Of a stretch of 64,000 bases of DNA, positions 16,643-25,010 are shown one piece after another (the stretch's first letter is position 1; each line of letters begins with the position of its first letter). Source of the stretch: Micromonospora sp. FIMYZ51 (lineage in GTDB: Bacteria; Actinomycetota; Actinomycetes; Mycobacteriales; Micromonosporaceae); NCBI RefSeq assembly GCF_038246755.1, contig NZ_CP134706.1, positions 3,224,001-3,288,000 of the forward strand. The letters are read 5' to 3'. The position numbers were made by a program, and so were the translations under genes. The notes under the pieces were generated by a model. It did no database searches. It was not told where the DNA came from and worked only from the letters and a program-made list of their open reading frames with translations.

Positions 16643-17714
16643 TCGGCGTGCTCGGCGCCGGTGGCGCGGTCGGCCGGGTGGTCACCGCGCGGCTCGCCAC
16701 GGCCGGGCATCCGGTACGGGCCGGTGCCCGCAAACCCGCCGAGCTGCCACCGGCACCGCCGGGCGGGTCGCCGGTCGACCGGGTGCCGGTCGACATCGAC
16801 GATCCGGCGACCCTGCACCGGTTCTGCGACGGCTGTGCGGTGGTGGTGAACTGCGCCGGCCCGGCGGTGCGGATCGGGGCCCGGGTGGCGGCTGCCGCGA
16901 CCGCGACCGGCGCGGACTACGTCGACGCGGCCGGCGATGCCGCGCTTGCGGAGGCGGTCGGTGAGGTCTGCGGCGACCGGCGCGCGGTGCTCTCGGCCGG
17001 GCTCAGCCCGGGCCTGTCCGAGCTGCTGCCCCGGTATCTCGCCGGCTGCCTGCCGGCGCCGCCGCACCGGCTGACCGGCTGGCACGCCAGCCGGGACCGG
17101 TTCGCCCCGCCGCCGCGGTCGACTATCTCGCCGCGACCGCCGGGGACTTCGGCGTGGCCGGTGGCGCGTGGCGCGACGGCGCGGTGGTCGCCGCCGAGGC
17201 CGCTCCGGTCACCACCGCCCGGGTCCCGTTCGTCCCCGATCCGGTGACCCTCTTCGCGTACCTGCCGGCGGCGGCGCTGCGGATCGCCCGCGACCTGGAG
17301 CTGACGGCGCTGGACTGGTTCAACGGCTTCGCCGGGGAGCACGTGGTGCGGGCGCTGACGGCCGGCGGCGACCCCGACGGCGCGGTGGACCGGCTGCGCC
17401 GGGCCGCCGAGCTGGACCTGTTCGGCGGCGAGGCGTACCAGATCCTGGTGCTGCGGGCCGAGGACCGCACCGGCCGCGTACGGGGCCTGGTCACCCACGG
17501 CCGGGACGCGTCCCGGATCACCGGCGAGGTCGCCGCGTACGCGGCCGAGGTGGTGCTGCGCGGGCAGGTCCCGGCCGGCGTGCACCACGCCGGCTTCGTG
17601 CTCGACCCGGCCAGCACCGTCGACGCGCTGCTCGCGGCCGGCGCGCTGGTCTCGGCCGTGCCGATCGACGGCGACCCGTGCGCCGACGACGCCACCGAGG
17701 ACGGTGCACTGTGA
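16639..17714 (+). CDS. Saccharopine-dehydrogenase-like oxidoreductase, apparent -1 frameshift
   Basis: The start ATG overlaps the NRPS2 stop. The first frame gives an NAD(P)-binding Rossmann domain (IGVLGAGGAVGRVV, VVNCAGPAV, LSAGLSPGLSELLP) up to RDRFA near 17107. It then degenerates into Pro/Arg-rich noise and stops at 17247. A second frame, entered near 17108-17115, continues sensibly with AAAVDYLAATAGDFGVAGG to the stop at 17714, which overlaps the next start. One missing base in the run around 17104-17115 would restore a ~359-residue protein. The cause could be a sequencing error in a GC run or a real inactivating mutation. The likely role is an auxiliary reductase of the heterocycle pathway. 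Confidence 0.7.
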
Positions 17715-18868
17715 CCACTGGCGAGACACCCGACCGGCCGCCGCTGCGGGTGGTGGTGTGCGGGTCGAAATTCGGGCAGGTCTACCTGGAGGCGTTCGCC
17801 CGGGGCCGCTCCGACCTCGTCCTGGCCGGCGTGCTCGGCCGGGGCAGCGCACGCACCCGGGCCTGCGCCGACCGGTACGGCGTACCGGTCTTCACCGACG
17901 TGGACCAGGTGCCGGCGGACGTGGACGCGGCGTGTGTGGTCATCCGGGGCGGGCTGCTCGGTGGCCCCGGCGTGCAGTTGGCCCAGCGGCTGATGGCCCG
18001 GGGCATCCACGTGCTCCAGGAGCATCCGCTGCACCACGACGAGTTGGCCGCCTGCCTGCGCCAGGCGCGCCGGGCCGGGGTGGTGTACCGGCTCAACCCC
18101 TTCTACACGCACACCGAGCCGGTGCGCCGGTTCCTCGCCGCCGCCCGGGAACTGCTGCGCCACCAGAGCGCCCAGTACGTGGACGCGGCCTGCGGTTTCC
18201 AGGTCGCGTACGCGCTGCTGGACATCATCGGCAGCGCGCTCGGTCGGGTCAGCCCGTGGGCGTTCGCGGCGGCGCCGCCGGTGCCGGAGCCGATCCGGGC
18301 GCTCGCCACCGCGACCGCGCCATTTCGGACGCTTGACGGTGTCATCGGCGGGACACCGGTCACCATCCGGGTGCAGAACCAGATGGACCCGGCCGACCCG
18401 GACAACTACGCCCACCTGCTGCACCGGGTCACCCTCGGCACCGAGGGCGGCAACCTCACCCTGGTCGGTACGCACGGCCCGGTGATCTGGTCGCCACGGC
18501 CCGACTTCCCGCACGACGTACGCTCCGAGCAGGCCGCGCCGCATTTCGCCGGCCCGGCGACCGCGCGGACCCACCTGGACCTGCCCAGCGCCGGGGTGAT
18601 CGGCCCGGCCGGCACGCCCAGCTACCACCAGATCTTCCGGCAGACCTGGCCGGACGGGGTCGGGTACGCGCTGGCCGACCTGCGCTCGGCGATCGACGCG
18701 GGGGAGAACCCGCTGACCCGGGGCCAGTACCACCTGACCCTCTGCCAGCTGTGGCAGGACATCACCGCCCGGCTCGGGCCGCCGGAGCTGGTACGCGCCA
18801 CCTCGTCGCAGCCGCTCGGGCCGGACGCGGTGGCGGCGCTGGCCCGGGCGGCGGAGGCGGTGCGATGA
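17711..18868 (+). CDS. Thiazolinyl imide reductase (PchG/Irp3 family)
   Basis: The 385-residue protein has the characteristic N-terminus LRVVVCGSKFGQVYLEAF, the dinucleotide-binding start of thiazolinyl imide reductases. QEHPLHHDE, RLNPFYTHTEPVRRF and the C-terminal SAIDAGENPLTRGQYHLTLC follow as in that family. These enzymes use NADPH to reduce a carrier-bound thiazoline to a thiazolidine during pyochelin and yersiniabactin assembly. Its presence with the MT insert in NRPS2 predicts one reduced, N-methylated ring. The GTG start overlaps the preceding stop and the end overlaps the thioesterase start, so the three are translationally coupled. Confidence 0.9.
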   Translation: MTTGETPDRPPLRVVVCGSKFGQVYLEAFARGRSDLVLAGVLGRGSARTRACADRYGVPVFTDVDQVPADVDAACVVIRGGLLGGPGVQLAQRLMARGIHVLQEHPLHHDELAACLRQARRAGVVYRLNPFYTHTEPVRRFLAAARELLRHQSAQYVDAACGFQVAYALLDIIGSALGRVSPWAFAAAPPVPEPIRALATATAPFRTLDGVIGGTPVTIRVQNQMDPADPDNYAHLLHRVTLGTEGGNLTLVGTHGPVIWSPRPDFPHDVRSEQAAPHFAGPATARTHLDLPSAGVIGPAGTPSYHQIFRQTWPDGVGYALADLRSAIDAGENPLTRGQYHLTLCQLWQDITARLGPPELVRATSSQPLGPDAVAALARAAEAVR

Positions 18869-19623
18869 GCGCGAGCAGATGGCTGATGCGGTTCGTGCCG
18901 CGCCCGGACGCCCGGCTGCGCCTGGTCTGCCTGGCCCACGCGGGCGGCAACGCGGTGTTCTACCGGCCGTGGGCGCACGCGCTGGCACCCGCGGTGGACG
19001 TGGTGGCGGTGCAGCTGCCCGGCCGGCTGGACCGCGTCGCCGAGCGCCCCGAGACCGACCTGCTGACCGCCGTCGACGCGATCGGTGCCGCGATCCGGGC
19101 CGACGGCGGCGGACCGGTCGCCCTGTTCGGACACAGCATGGGCGCCCTGCTGGCCTACGAGCTGGCCCGTCGGCTGCCGGCCGGCGGGAACCCGGTGCAC
19201 CACCTGATGGTCTCCGGTCACGGCGATCCGCGCCGGGCGGCGCGGCAGCGGTTGCACCAGGCGCCTGCGGCGCAGCTCTGGCAGCACGTGATCTCCCTCA
19301 ACGGCACCGACCCGGCGGTGGTGGCGCATCCGCATCTTCGGGATCTGGTGCTGCCCATCCTGCGCGCCGATTACCAGCTGGTGGAGGAGTACGCCTGGTA
19401 TCCCGCGCCGGTCCTGTCCTGCCCGGTCACCGCGTTCACCGGCACGGAGGATCCGGAGGTGACACCGGCGGAGATGGCGCAGTGGGCCGAGGAGACCAGC
19501 GGCCCGTTCCACCTGCACCGGTTTCCCGGCGACCATTTCTACCTCGTGCCGCAGCGGGCGGCGGTGCTTGCCGCCGTCACCGCCGCGATCGACGCCGGCA
19601 CCCGGTCGGCCGGGATCGGCTAG
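18865..19623 (+). CDS. Type II thioesterase
   Basis: This 252-residue alpha/beta hydrolase is of the RifR/GrsT family. It has LVCLAHAGGNAVFYRPW near the N-terminus, nucleophile elbow GHSMGALLAYELA and catalytic His in GDHFYLV. Type II thioesterases hydrolyse misprimed or stalled acyl groups from carrier proteins. Here it may also take over chain release, because the built-in thioesterase of NRPS2 lacks its Ser. It overlaps the reductase gene by four bases and precedes a methyltransferase by nine. Confidence 0.9.
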   Translation: MSASRWLMRFVPRPDARLRLVCLAHAGGNAVFYRPWAHALAPAVDVVAVQLPGRLDRVAERPETDLLTAVDAIGAAIRADGGGPVALFGHSMGALLAYELARRLPAGGNPVHHLMVSGHGDPRRAARQRLHQAPAAQLWQHVISLNGTDPAVVAHPHLRDLVLPILRADYQLVEEYAWYPAPVLSCPVTAFTGTEDPEVTPAEMAQWAEETSGPFHLHRFPGDHFYLVPQRAAVLAAVTAAIDAGTRSAGIG

Positions 19624-19632
19624 GGAGGCGAC

Positions 19633-20646
19633 GTGGCCCAGGACCAGCCGGCGATGGTGGACCTGCTGCTGCGGGTGCAGGAGTTGGCCGACTACATCGT
19701 GCCGTTCGCGATTCGGGCGGTCTGCGAGCTGCGGGTGGCCGACCTGCTGGTGGCCGGGCCGAGACCGGTCGACGAACTCGCCGCCGAGACCGGGGCGCAC
19801 GCGCCGACGTTGGCCCGGGTGCTGCGGACACTGGCCAGCAAGGAGATCTTCGCCGAGCCGCGACCGAGGGTGTTCGCCCTGACCCCGGCGGCGGAGCTGT
19901 TCCGGGGCGACCATCCGCTGTCGCTGCGCGACGCGTACCCGCTGATGGCGGTGAACTTCGAGGCGTGGGCGCACTTCGAGCACACGGTCCGCACCGGCGA
20001 GCCGGCCTTCCCGCACGTGCACGGGGTCGGATACTACGAGCACCTGGCCGCCCACCCGCACGACAGCGTCCGGTTCGACCGCATCCAGCGGGCCGGTAAC
20101 CGGCTGGAGCTGCGGGCGATGCTGCCCGCCTACCCGTGGCGGGAGCTGGCGAGCGTGGTCGACGTCGGCGGCAGCGACGGGGCGTTCCTGGCCGGGTTGC
20201 TGCGTCGACACCGGCGGATGACCGGCACGCTTGTGGAGCTGCCGCACGTGGCGCGCCAGGCACCCGAGGTCTTCGCTGCGGCCGGGGTGGCCGACCGGGC
20301 CACGGTGCTGGCCGCCGATTTCTTCGCCGACCTGCCGGCCGGGCAGGACGGCTACGTGCTCAAGCGCGTCGTCTACGACTGGCCGGACGCGGACGCCGCC
20401 CGGTTGCTGGCCACGGTACGGGCCGCGATGCGGCCGGACAGCCGGGCGCTGCTGCTCGAACCGGTCGTCGCCGACCGGGCCGACCTGCGGATCAGCAAGA
20501 CCTACGACCTGTTGAGCCTGGCCATGCTCGGTGGTCGGGCGCGCACCGTCGACGAGCTGACCGAGCTCTGCGCCGGTGTGGGGCTGCGCGTCGTGCGCAC
20601 CGTCGACACCACCATGTTCCCGATCATCGAGGCGGTCCCGTCGTGA
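19633..20646 (+). CDS. SAM-dependent O-methyltransferase (dimerisation-domain type)
   Basis: The 337-residue protein has the same two-domain layout as the gene at 1405: a winged-helix dimerisation domain (ELADYIVPFAIRAVCELRVADL) and a catalytic domain with motif I VVDVGGSDGAFLAGLL and KRVVYDWPDADAARLL. A GGGAGG ribosome site precedes GTG 19633. The expected role is methylation of a hydroxyl on the aryl cap or a late intermediate. The 3' end overlaps the next methyltransferase by four bases. The two copies of this family suggest two separate methylation sites or one divergent copy. Confidence 0.85.
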   Translation: MAQDQPAMVDLLLRVQELADYIVPFAIRAVCELRVADLLVAGPRPVDELAAETGAHAPTLARVLRTLASKEIFAEPRPRVFALTPAAELFRGDHPLSLRDAYPLMAVNFEAWAHFEHTVRTGEPAFPHVHGVGYYEHLAAHPHDSVRFDRIQRAGNRLELRAMLPAYPWRELASVVDVGGSDGAFLAGLLRRHRRMTGTLVELPHVARQAPEVFAAAGVADRATVLAADFFADLPAGQDGYVLKRVVYDWPDADAARLLATVRAAMRPDSRALLLEPVVADRADLRISKTYDLLSLAMLGGRARTVDELTELCAGVGLRVVRTVDTTMFPIIEAVPS

Positions 20647-21713
20647 CGAACACCCCGCCGCCCGGTGCGGCCTTCGCGGTCCGGCTCTGGCTGGCCTGCC
20701 TGGCGACCCAGGAACTGCTCACCATGTATCTGGGCGTCCGGCTCGGGCTCTACGCCGAGCTGGCCGAACGCGGCCCGGCCACGGTCGACGAACTGGCCGC
20801 CCGCACCGGCTACGCCCACCGCTACCTGCGGGAGTGGCTGGAACAGCAGGCGGTCGCCGGGATTCTCGGCTGCGACGACGGCCCCGACCGGCGGTACTCC
20901 CTCGGCCCGGGCCAGCGGGAGGTGCTTATCGAGTCCGACTCGCCACTGTCGCTGGCGGCGATGGCGATCCTGCCGGTCGGCGGGGTGGCCGGGGCGTTGC
21001 CGGAGCTGCTGAAGGCGTTCCGCACCGGTGACGGGGTGCCGGACGCCGCCTTCGGCGAGGACTGGCGTACCGGCCACTCCGGGGCGAACCGGGCGCTGTT
21101 CCGGCACTCCCTCGTCGGCTGGATCGCCCGGCATCTGCCCGAGCTGCACGACCGGTTGCGCCGGGCCCCGTCCCGGGTGGCCGACCTGGGCTGCGGCGCG
21201 GGCTGGGCGGCGATCGCCCTGGCTACCGCCTATCCGCTCGCCCGGGTTCAGGGGTTCGACGTGGACGAGCCGACGCTCGCGGACGCGGCCGAGCACGCGG
21301 CCCGGGCCGGCCTGGCCGACCGGGTCACCTTCGAGGCCCGCGACTGTGCCACGCCGCCGGAGACCGGCGACTTCGATCTCGTCTGCGTCTTCGACGCCCT
21401 GCACGAACTCGCCGAGCCGGTGGCGGTGCTGGCCAGCGCCGCCGCAATGCGCGCCCCCGGCGGTCAGGTGCTGGTGATGGACGCCAAGGTCGCCGACGAG
21501 TTCACCGCCCCCGCCGACGAGGTCGAGCGGTTCCAGTACGCCACAAGCGTGCTGCACTGCCTGCCCGCCTGCCTGAGTGGACCCCGGTCGGCCGGGACCG
21601 GCACGGTGATGCGCGCGGACACCGTGCGCGCGTACGCCGCGCAGGCGGGTTTCCACCAGGTGCGGACGCTCGACGTCCCGGACCGCTTCCACCGCTTATA
21701 CCTGCTTACCTGA
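20643..21713 (+). CDS. SAM-dependent class I methyltransferase with N-terminal winged helix
   Basis: In the 356-residue protein, an N-terminal helix-turn-helix-like region (ELAARTGYAHRYLREWLEQQ) is followed by a Rossmann methyltransferase core with motif I VADLGCGAGWAAIALA and the segments FDVDEPTL and DLVCVFDALHEL. It differs from the O-methyltransferase pair and resembles a broad, poorly characterised family next to ubiquinone/menaquinone-type methyltransferases. It could act on O, N or C. The GTG start overlaps the previous stop. The sequence does not fix the substrate. Confidence 0.8.
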   Translation: MTNTPPPGAAFAVRLWLACLATQELLTMYLGVRLGLYAELAERGPATVDELAARTGYAHRYLREWLEQQAVAGILGCDDGPDRRYSLGPGQREVLIESDSPLSLAAMAILPVGGVAGALPELLKAFRTGDGVPDAAFGEDWRTGHSGANRALFRHSLVGWIARHLPELHDRLRRAPSRVADLGCGAGWAAIALATAYPLARVQGFDVDEPTLADAAEHAARAGLADRVTFEARDCATPPETGDFDLVCVFDALHELAEPVAVLASAAAMRAPGGQVLVMDAKVADEFTAPADEVERFQYATSVLHCLPACLSGPRSAGTGTVMRADTVRAYAAQAGFHQVRTLDVPDRFHRLYLLT

Positions 21714-21744
21714 TCCGCCGCGGGCGATGCCGGCCAGGATCAGG
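21709..21744 (+). terminator. Possible hairpin after the methyltransferase gene
   Basis: CCTGATCC (21709-21716) and GGATCAGG (21737-21744) form a perfect eight-base stem with a 20-base loop that starts inside the stop codon. There is no T run, so it is at best a weak or attenuating terminator before the aldo-keto reductase gene. Confidence 0.25.
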
Positions 21745-21766
21745 GTTGGGCGACAGGGGAGGACCG

Positions 21767-22714
21767 ATGCAGTACCGCCGGTTGGGCGACAGTGACCTGG
21801 TGGTGTCCGAGATCGCGCTGGGTTCCTGGCTGACCTACGGCGACAAGGTGACCGACGAGCACGCCGTCGACTGCGTGCACGCGGCGCTGGACGCCGGGAT
21901 CACCCTCTTCGACACCGCGAACGTCTACGGCCGGGGCGCTGCCGAGGAACTCCTCGCCCGGGCCTTCACCGGCATCGAGCGAGATCGGTACGTGCTGGCC
22001 ACGAAGGTCTACATGCCGATGGGGCGTGGCGAACTCGGGCTCTCCGCCGCGCAGGTACGCAAGCAGTGCGACGCCTCGTTGCGCCGGCTCGGCACCGACT
22101 ACATCGACATCTACCAGTGTCACCGGTTCGACTCGACGACTCCGCTGGCCGAGACGATGGGGGCGCTCACCGAGCTGGTCGAGGCCGGCAAGGTGCGGGT
22201 GACCGGGTTCAGCGAGTGGACGCCGGAGAACATCGAGGCCGCGTTGGCGGTGCCGGACGTGACGCCGTTCCGGTCGAGCCAGCCGCAGTACTCGATGCTG
22301 TGGCGTCGACCGGAGACGGCGGTGTTTCCGCTCTGCGCGGCGCACGGCATCGGGCAGATCGTCTACTCGCCGCTGGCCCAGGGCGCGCTGAGCGGAAAGT
22401 ACCGGGCCGGCGAACCGCCACCGGCGACCAGCCGCGCCGCGGGTCGGGGCACCGCGTCGGCCATGCGCGCGTTCAGCGCGGAGCCGGTCCGGGCCGCCGT
22501 GGACCGGCTGCGGCCGCTGGCCGGTGCGGCCGGTCTGTCCATGCCGCAGCTGGCGCTGGCCTGGGTGCTGCGCCGCAGCGAGGTCGCAGCCGCGATCGTC
22601 GGGGCGACGCGGCCGGAGCAGATCTGGCAGAACGTCACGGCCAGCGGCGTCACGCTCGCCCCGGACCTCATCGCCGAGATCGACGCCGTACTCGCGTCGG
22701 CGGTCGTCGGATGA
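21767..22714 (+). CDS. Aldo/keto reductase
   Basis: The 315-residue TIM-barrel NADPH oxidoreductase has the typical N-terminus MQYRRLGDSDLVVSEIALG, the active-site segments DTANVYGRGAAEELL and the Lys in VLATKVY, DYIDIYQCHRFD, and the cofactor-binding C-terminus VGATRPEQI. It is closest to the potassium-channel-beta/YghZ-type branch. An AGGGGAGG ribosome site precedes ATG 21767. In this operon it could reduce an aldehyde or ketone produced at chain release or by the neighbouring monooxygenases. That role is inference. Confidence 0.85.
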   Translation: MQYRRLGDSDLVVSEIALGSWLTYGDKVTDEHAVDCVHAALDAGITLFDTANVYGRGAAEELLARAFTGIERDRYVLATKVYMPMGRGELGLSAAQVRKQCDASLRRLGTDYIDIYQCHRFDSTTPLAETMGALTELVEAGKVRVTGFSEWTPENIEAALAVPDVTPFRSSQPQYSMLWRRPETAVFPLCAAHGIGQIVYSPLAQGALSGKYRAGEPPPATSRAAGRGTASAMRAFSAEPVRAAVDRLRPLAGAAGLSMPQLALAWVLRRSEVAAAIVGATRPEQIWQNVTASGVTLAPDLIAEIDAVLASAVVG

Positions 22715-22736
22715 GCACAGTGGAGGAGATCGGTTC

Positions 22737-24113
22737 ATGTACCTCAACGTGCTGAGTCAGTGCACGCCGGTGCCGCTCTTCGACGGCATGTGGCGGGATC
22801 CGGGTGACCGCAGCGCCACCGGCTACCGGTCGCTCGACTACTGGACCTGGTTGGCCGGCCGGCTGGAGGCGGCGTGTGTGGACGCGCTCTTTCTCGCCGA
22901 CATCCACGGCGTCTTCGACGTCTACCGCAACTCGTGGCGGCCGGCCGTGCGGCACGGTGTCCAGGTGCCGGTGGTCGACCCGATGCTTGTCGTCGCGGCA
23001 CTTGCCGCGACGACCCGCCGGCTGGGCCTCGCGGTCACCTACTCCACCTCGTACCACGCGCCCTACCAGTGCGCCCGGCTCTTCTCCTCGCTCGACCACC
23101 TGACCGAGGGGCGGATCGGCTGGAACATCGTCATCTCCGACACTCGGCTCGGGGTACGCGCCGGCCTGTGCGAGTACCTGCCGCACGACGACCGGTACGC
23201 CCGCGCGGACGAGTACGTCGAGCTGGTCCGGCGGATGTGGGAGGAGAGCTGGTCCGACGGGGCGGTGGTGCGCGACGCCGAGCGGGACGTCTTCACCGAC
23301 GACGCTCTGGTCCGGGCGGTCCGCCACCAGGGCAGCTACTTCCACATGGACACCCCGCACTCGTGTGAGCCCTCGCCGCAGCGTACGCCGGTGCTCTACC
23401 AGGCCGGGGCCTCCGCTCGGGGGATGGCCTTCGCGGCCCGCCACGCGGAGGTGGTCTTCGTGACCCTGGCCGGGCCGAAGACCGGTGCCGAGCAGGTGGA
23501 ACGGCTGCGCGGCCTGGCGGTCGCGGCCGGTCGGGAGCCCGACGACCTGCGGATCCTGCACGGTACCCCGTTCATCGTGGCGGAGTCGGCCGCGGCGGCC
23601 CGGGTCAAGGCGGACGCCTACCAGGAGCTGACCAGCACCGAGGGCCAGTTGGCGAAGTGGTGCCAGTGGTCCCGGGTGGACCTGGACAGCTACCCGCAGG
23701 ACGCGGACGCCTTCGAGGTGATCGGCGCGGACGGCGGTTCGATCACGGCCTTCCTCAGCCAACTCGACGGGGAGCGCAGCTGGACCGTGGCGGACGTCCG
23801 GCGGCTGGTGGCGACGCCGAAACGGCCGCACCGGTACGACCGGCACATGCTCTTCGGTACGCCGGCCCAGATCGCCGACCGGATGGAGGAGTGGATCGAG
23901 CGGACCGGGATCGACGGGTTCAACCTCTTCCCGTGCCCGCCCACCGGCGGCATCGACGACCTGTGTGACCTGCTGATTCCGGAGTTGGCCGACCGTGGCC
24001 TGGTGCGGCGGGCGTACGACCCGGCCGAGCGGACGCTGCGGGAACGGTACTTCGGGGCCGGCCGGGCACGGCTGCGGTTCGACCCGGCCGCGACGGCGCT
24101 GCGCCCGGCGTAA
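22737..24113 (+). CDS. NtaA/SnaA/DszA-family FMN-dependent monooxygenase
   Basis: This 458-residue luciferase-like protein belongs to the NtaA/SnaA/DszA subgroup. It shows LDYWTWLAGRLEAACVDALF, MLVVAALAATTRRLGLAVT, LTEGRIGWNIVISD, RYARADEYVELVRRMWE, QAGASARGMAFAARHAE and a long C-terminal extension. Members use reduced FMN from a separate reductase: DszA cleaves a C-S bond in a cyclic sulfone, SnaA oxidises a proline ring to a dehydroproline, and NtaA oxidises an amine. The placement after a thiazoline NRPS makes ring oxidation or C-S cleavage plausible. GGAGG lies ahead of ATG 22737. This is the second luciferase-fold oxygenase in region A. Confidence 0.85.
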   Translation: MYLNVLSQCTPVPLFDGMWRDPGDRSATGYRSLDYWTWLAGRLEAACVDALFLADIHGVFDVYRNSWRPAVRHGVQVPVVDPMLVVAALAATTRRLGLAVTYSTSYHAPYQCARLFSSLDHLTEGRIGWNIVISDTRLGVRAGLCEYLPHDDRYARADEYVELVRRMWEESWSDGAVVRDAERDVFTDDALVRAVRHQGSYFHMDTPHSCEPSPQRTPVLYQAGASARGMAFAARHAEVVFVTLAGPKTGAEQVERLRGLAVAAGREPDDLRILHGTPFIVAESAAAARVKADAYQELTSTEGQLAKWCQWSRVDLDSYPQDADAFEVIGADGGSITAFLSQLDGERSWTVADVRRLVATPKRPHRYDRHMLFGTPAQIADRMEEWIERTGIDGFNLFPCPPTGGIDDLCDLLIPELADRGLVRRAYDPAERTLRERYFGAGRARLRFDPAATALRPA

Positions 24114-24175
24114 CCAGTAATCGACAACTATCATTCGGGTTGGATCGGGACCCACGACACGAGAGGGTGACTGGC

Positions 24176-24610
24176 ATGCCGGAGCAGACGAGAGCGTCCC
24201 GCCAGGGCGTCGTACCGATGATCAACTATGCGGACGGCCCGGCGGCGATGGACTGGCTCGCGGAGGCCTTCGGCTTCGTGGAGCAGGCCCGCTGGGTCGA
24301 CGATGGCATGCTCAGCCACGGCGAGATGATCGCCGGCGACGGTGTGATCATGATGGCCACCGGGACCCGCGACTACGAGGGTCCCCGTGCGCACCGGGAA
24401 CACTGCGCCGCCGCTGCCGCGTGGTCGAAGGTGCCGTACACCATCGACGGCGTGCTGGTCTACGTCCCGGACGTCGACGGGCACTGCGCCCGGGCCCGGG
24501 AGAAGGGCGCGGTGATCCTCTCCGAGCCGGGCGACAGCCCCTGGGGTCGCCAGTACCGCGCCGAGGACGTCGAGGGCCACCGCTGGATGTTCCTGGAGCG
24601 CCCCAGCTAG
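24176..24610 (+). CDS. VOC/glyoxalase-fold protein
   Basis: The 144-residue protein has the paired beta-alpha-beta-beta-beta modules of the vicinal-oxygen-chelate superfamily. It reads MINYADGPAAMDWLAEAFGF near the N-terminus and SPWGRQYRAEDVEGHRWMFLE near the C-terminus. Family members bind drugs (bleomycin type) or catalyse metal-dependent reactions. GAGAGGG precedes ATG 24176 at normal spacing. As the last + strand gene of region A it could provide self-resistance or act as a cyclase or isomerase. Neither role can be chosen from sequence. Confidence 0.7.
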   Translation: MPEQTRASRQGVVPMINYADGPAAMDWLAEAFGFVEQARWVDDGMLSHGEMIAGDGVIMMATGTRDYEGPRAHREHCAAAAAWSKVPYTIDGVLVYVPDVDGHCARAREKGAVILSEPGDSPWGRQYRAEDVEGHRWMFLERPS

Positions 24611-24622
24611 CCCACCTACCCT

Positions 24623-24685
24623 CGTTGACCATGAGGTTGACGGCAATGATCGATCTTCAAACTGCCGCTAACCTCATGATCAACG
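24623..24685. repeat. Long imperfect inverted repeat between convergent genes
   Basis: The arms 24623-24645 and 24663-24685 are 23 bases each and pair with three mismatches around a 17-base loop, giving CCATGAGGTT on one side and AACCTCATGA on the other. It lies between the stops of two convergent genes. It may act as a bidirectional terminator or be a dispersed palindromic element. Confidence 0.7.
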
Positions 24686-24696
24686 GGAGAGGTTTT

Positions 24697-24722
24697 GGGG
24701 GGTGGGGTGGGTGGGGTGGGGG
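24697..24722 (+). other. G-quadruplex-forming motif (G6-T-G4-T-G3-T-G4-T-G5)
   Basis: Five G runs separated by single T residues abut the stop codon of the convergent ACP gene. With one-base loops this is an archetypal parallel G-quadruplex motif on the + strand. The - strand is C-rich and could form an i-motif. Confidence 0.75.
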
Positions 24723-25010
24723 TTAGTCGCGGGTGCGGAGTTCGGTGATTACGTGGTTGGTGATGTCGTCGAGGGTGGTGATGGCGCGTGCCCGCTGCTC
24801 GTCCAGCGGGTCGAGGTCGTACTGGTCCTCCAGGGTGAAGGCCAGTTCCATGAGCGCGAGCGAGTGATATCCGAGGCTCTCCACGAGCGTCGCGTCGCCG
24901 GGGGCGTCCTCGTCCGGCTCGGGCGCGAGCTCCATGACGATCGCGCGGACCGCCGCGCGGATCTGGTCCTCGGTCTGGCCGTCGAGCAGCGTGTCGGATG
25001 CTTCGCTCAT
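24723..25010 (-). CDS. Acyl carrier protein (partner of the acyl-AMP ligase)
   Basis: The 95-residue acidic helical protein has the carrier signature ESLGYHSLALMELAFTLED, in which the Ser after Gly-Tyr-His takes phosphopantetheine instead of the usual Asp-Ser-Leu. The ATG start overlaps the stop of the acyl-AMP ligase (TGATG), so the two are co-translated and probably act together: the ligase loads a fatty or polyene acid onto this carrier. It is distinct from the ACP at 38840, which has the classical DADSL motif. Confidence 0.85.
   Translation of the reverse strand: MSEASDTLLDGQTEDQIRAAVRAIVMELAPEPDEDAPGDATLVESLGYHSLALMELAFTLEDQYDLDPLDEQRARAITTLDDITNHVITELRTRD

Noticed and set aside
24663..24722. 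CRISPR or phage attachment site at the inverted repeat and G-run
   Set aside because: There is no spacer-repeat array, integrase gene or tRNA nearby.
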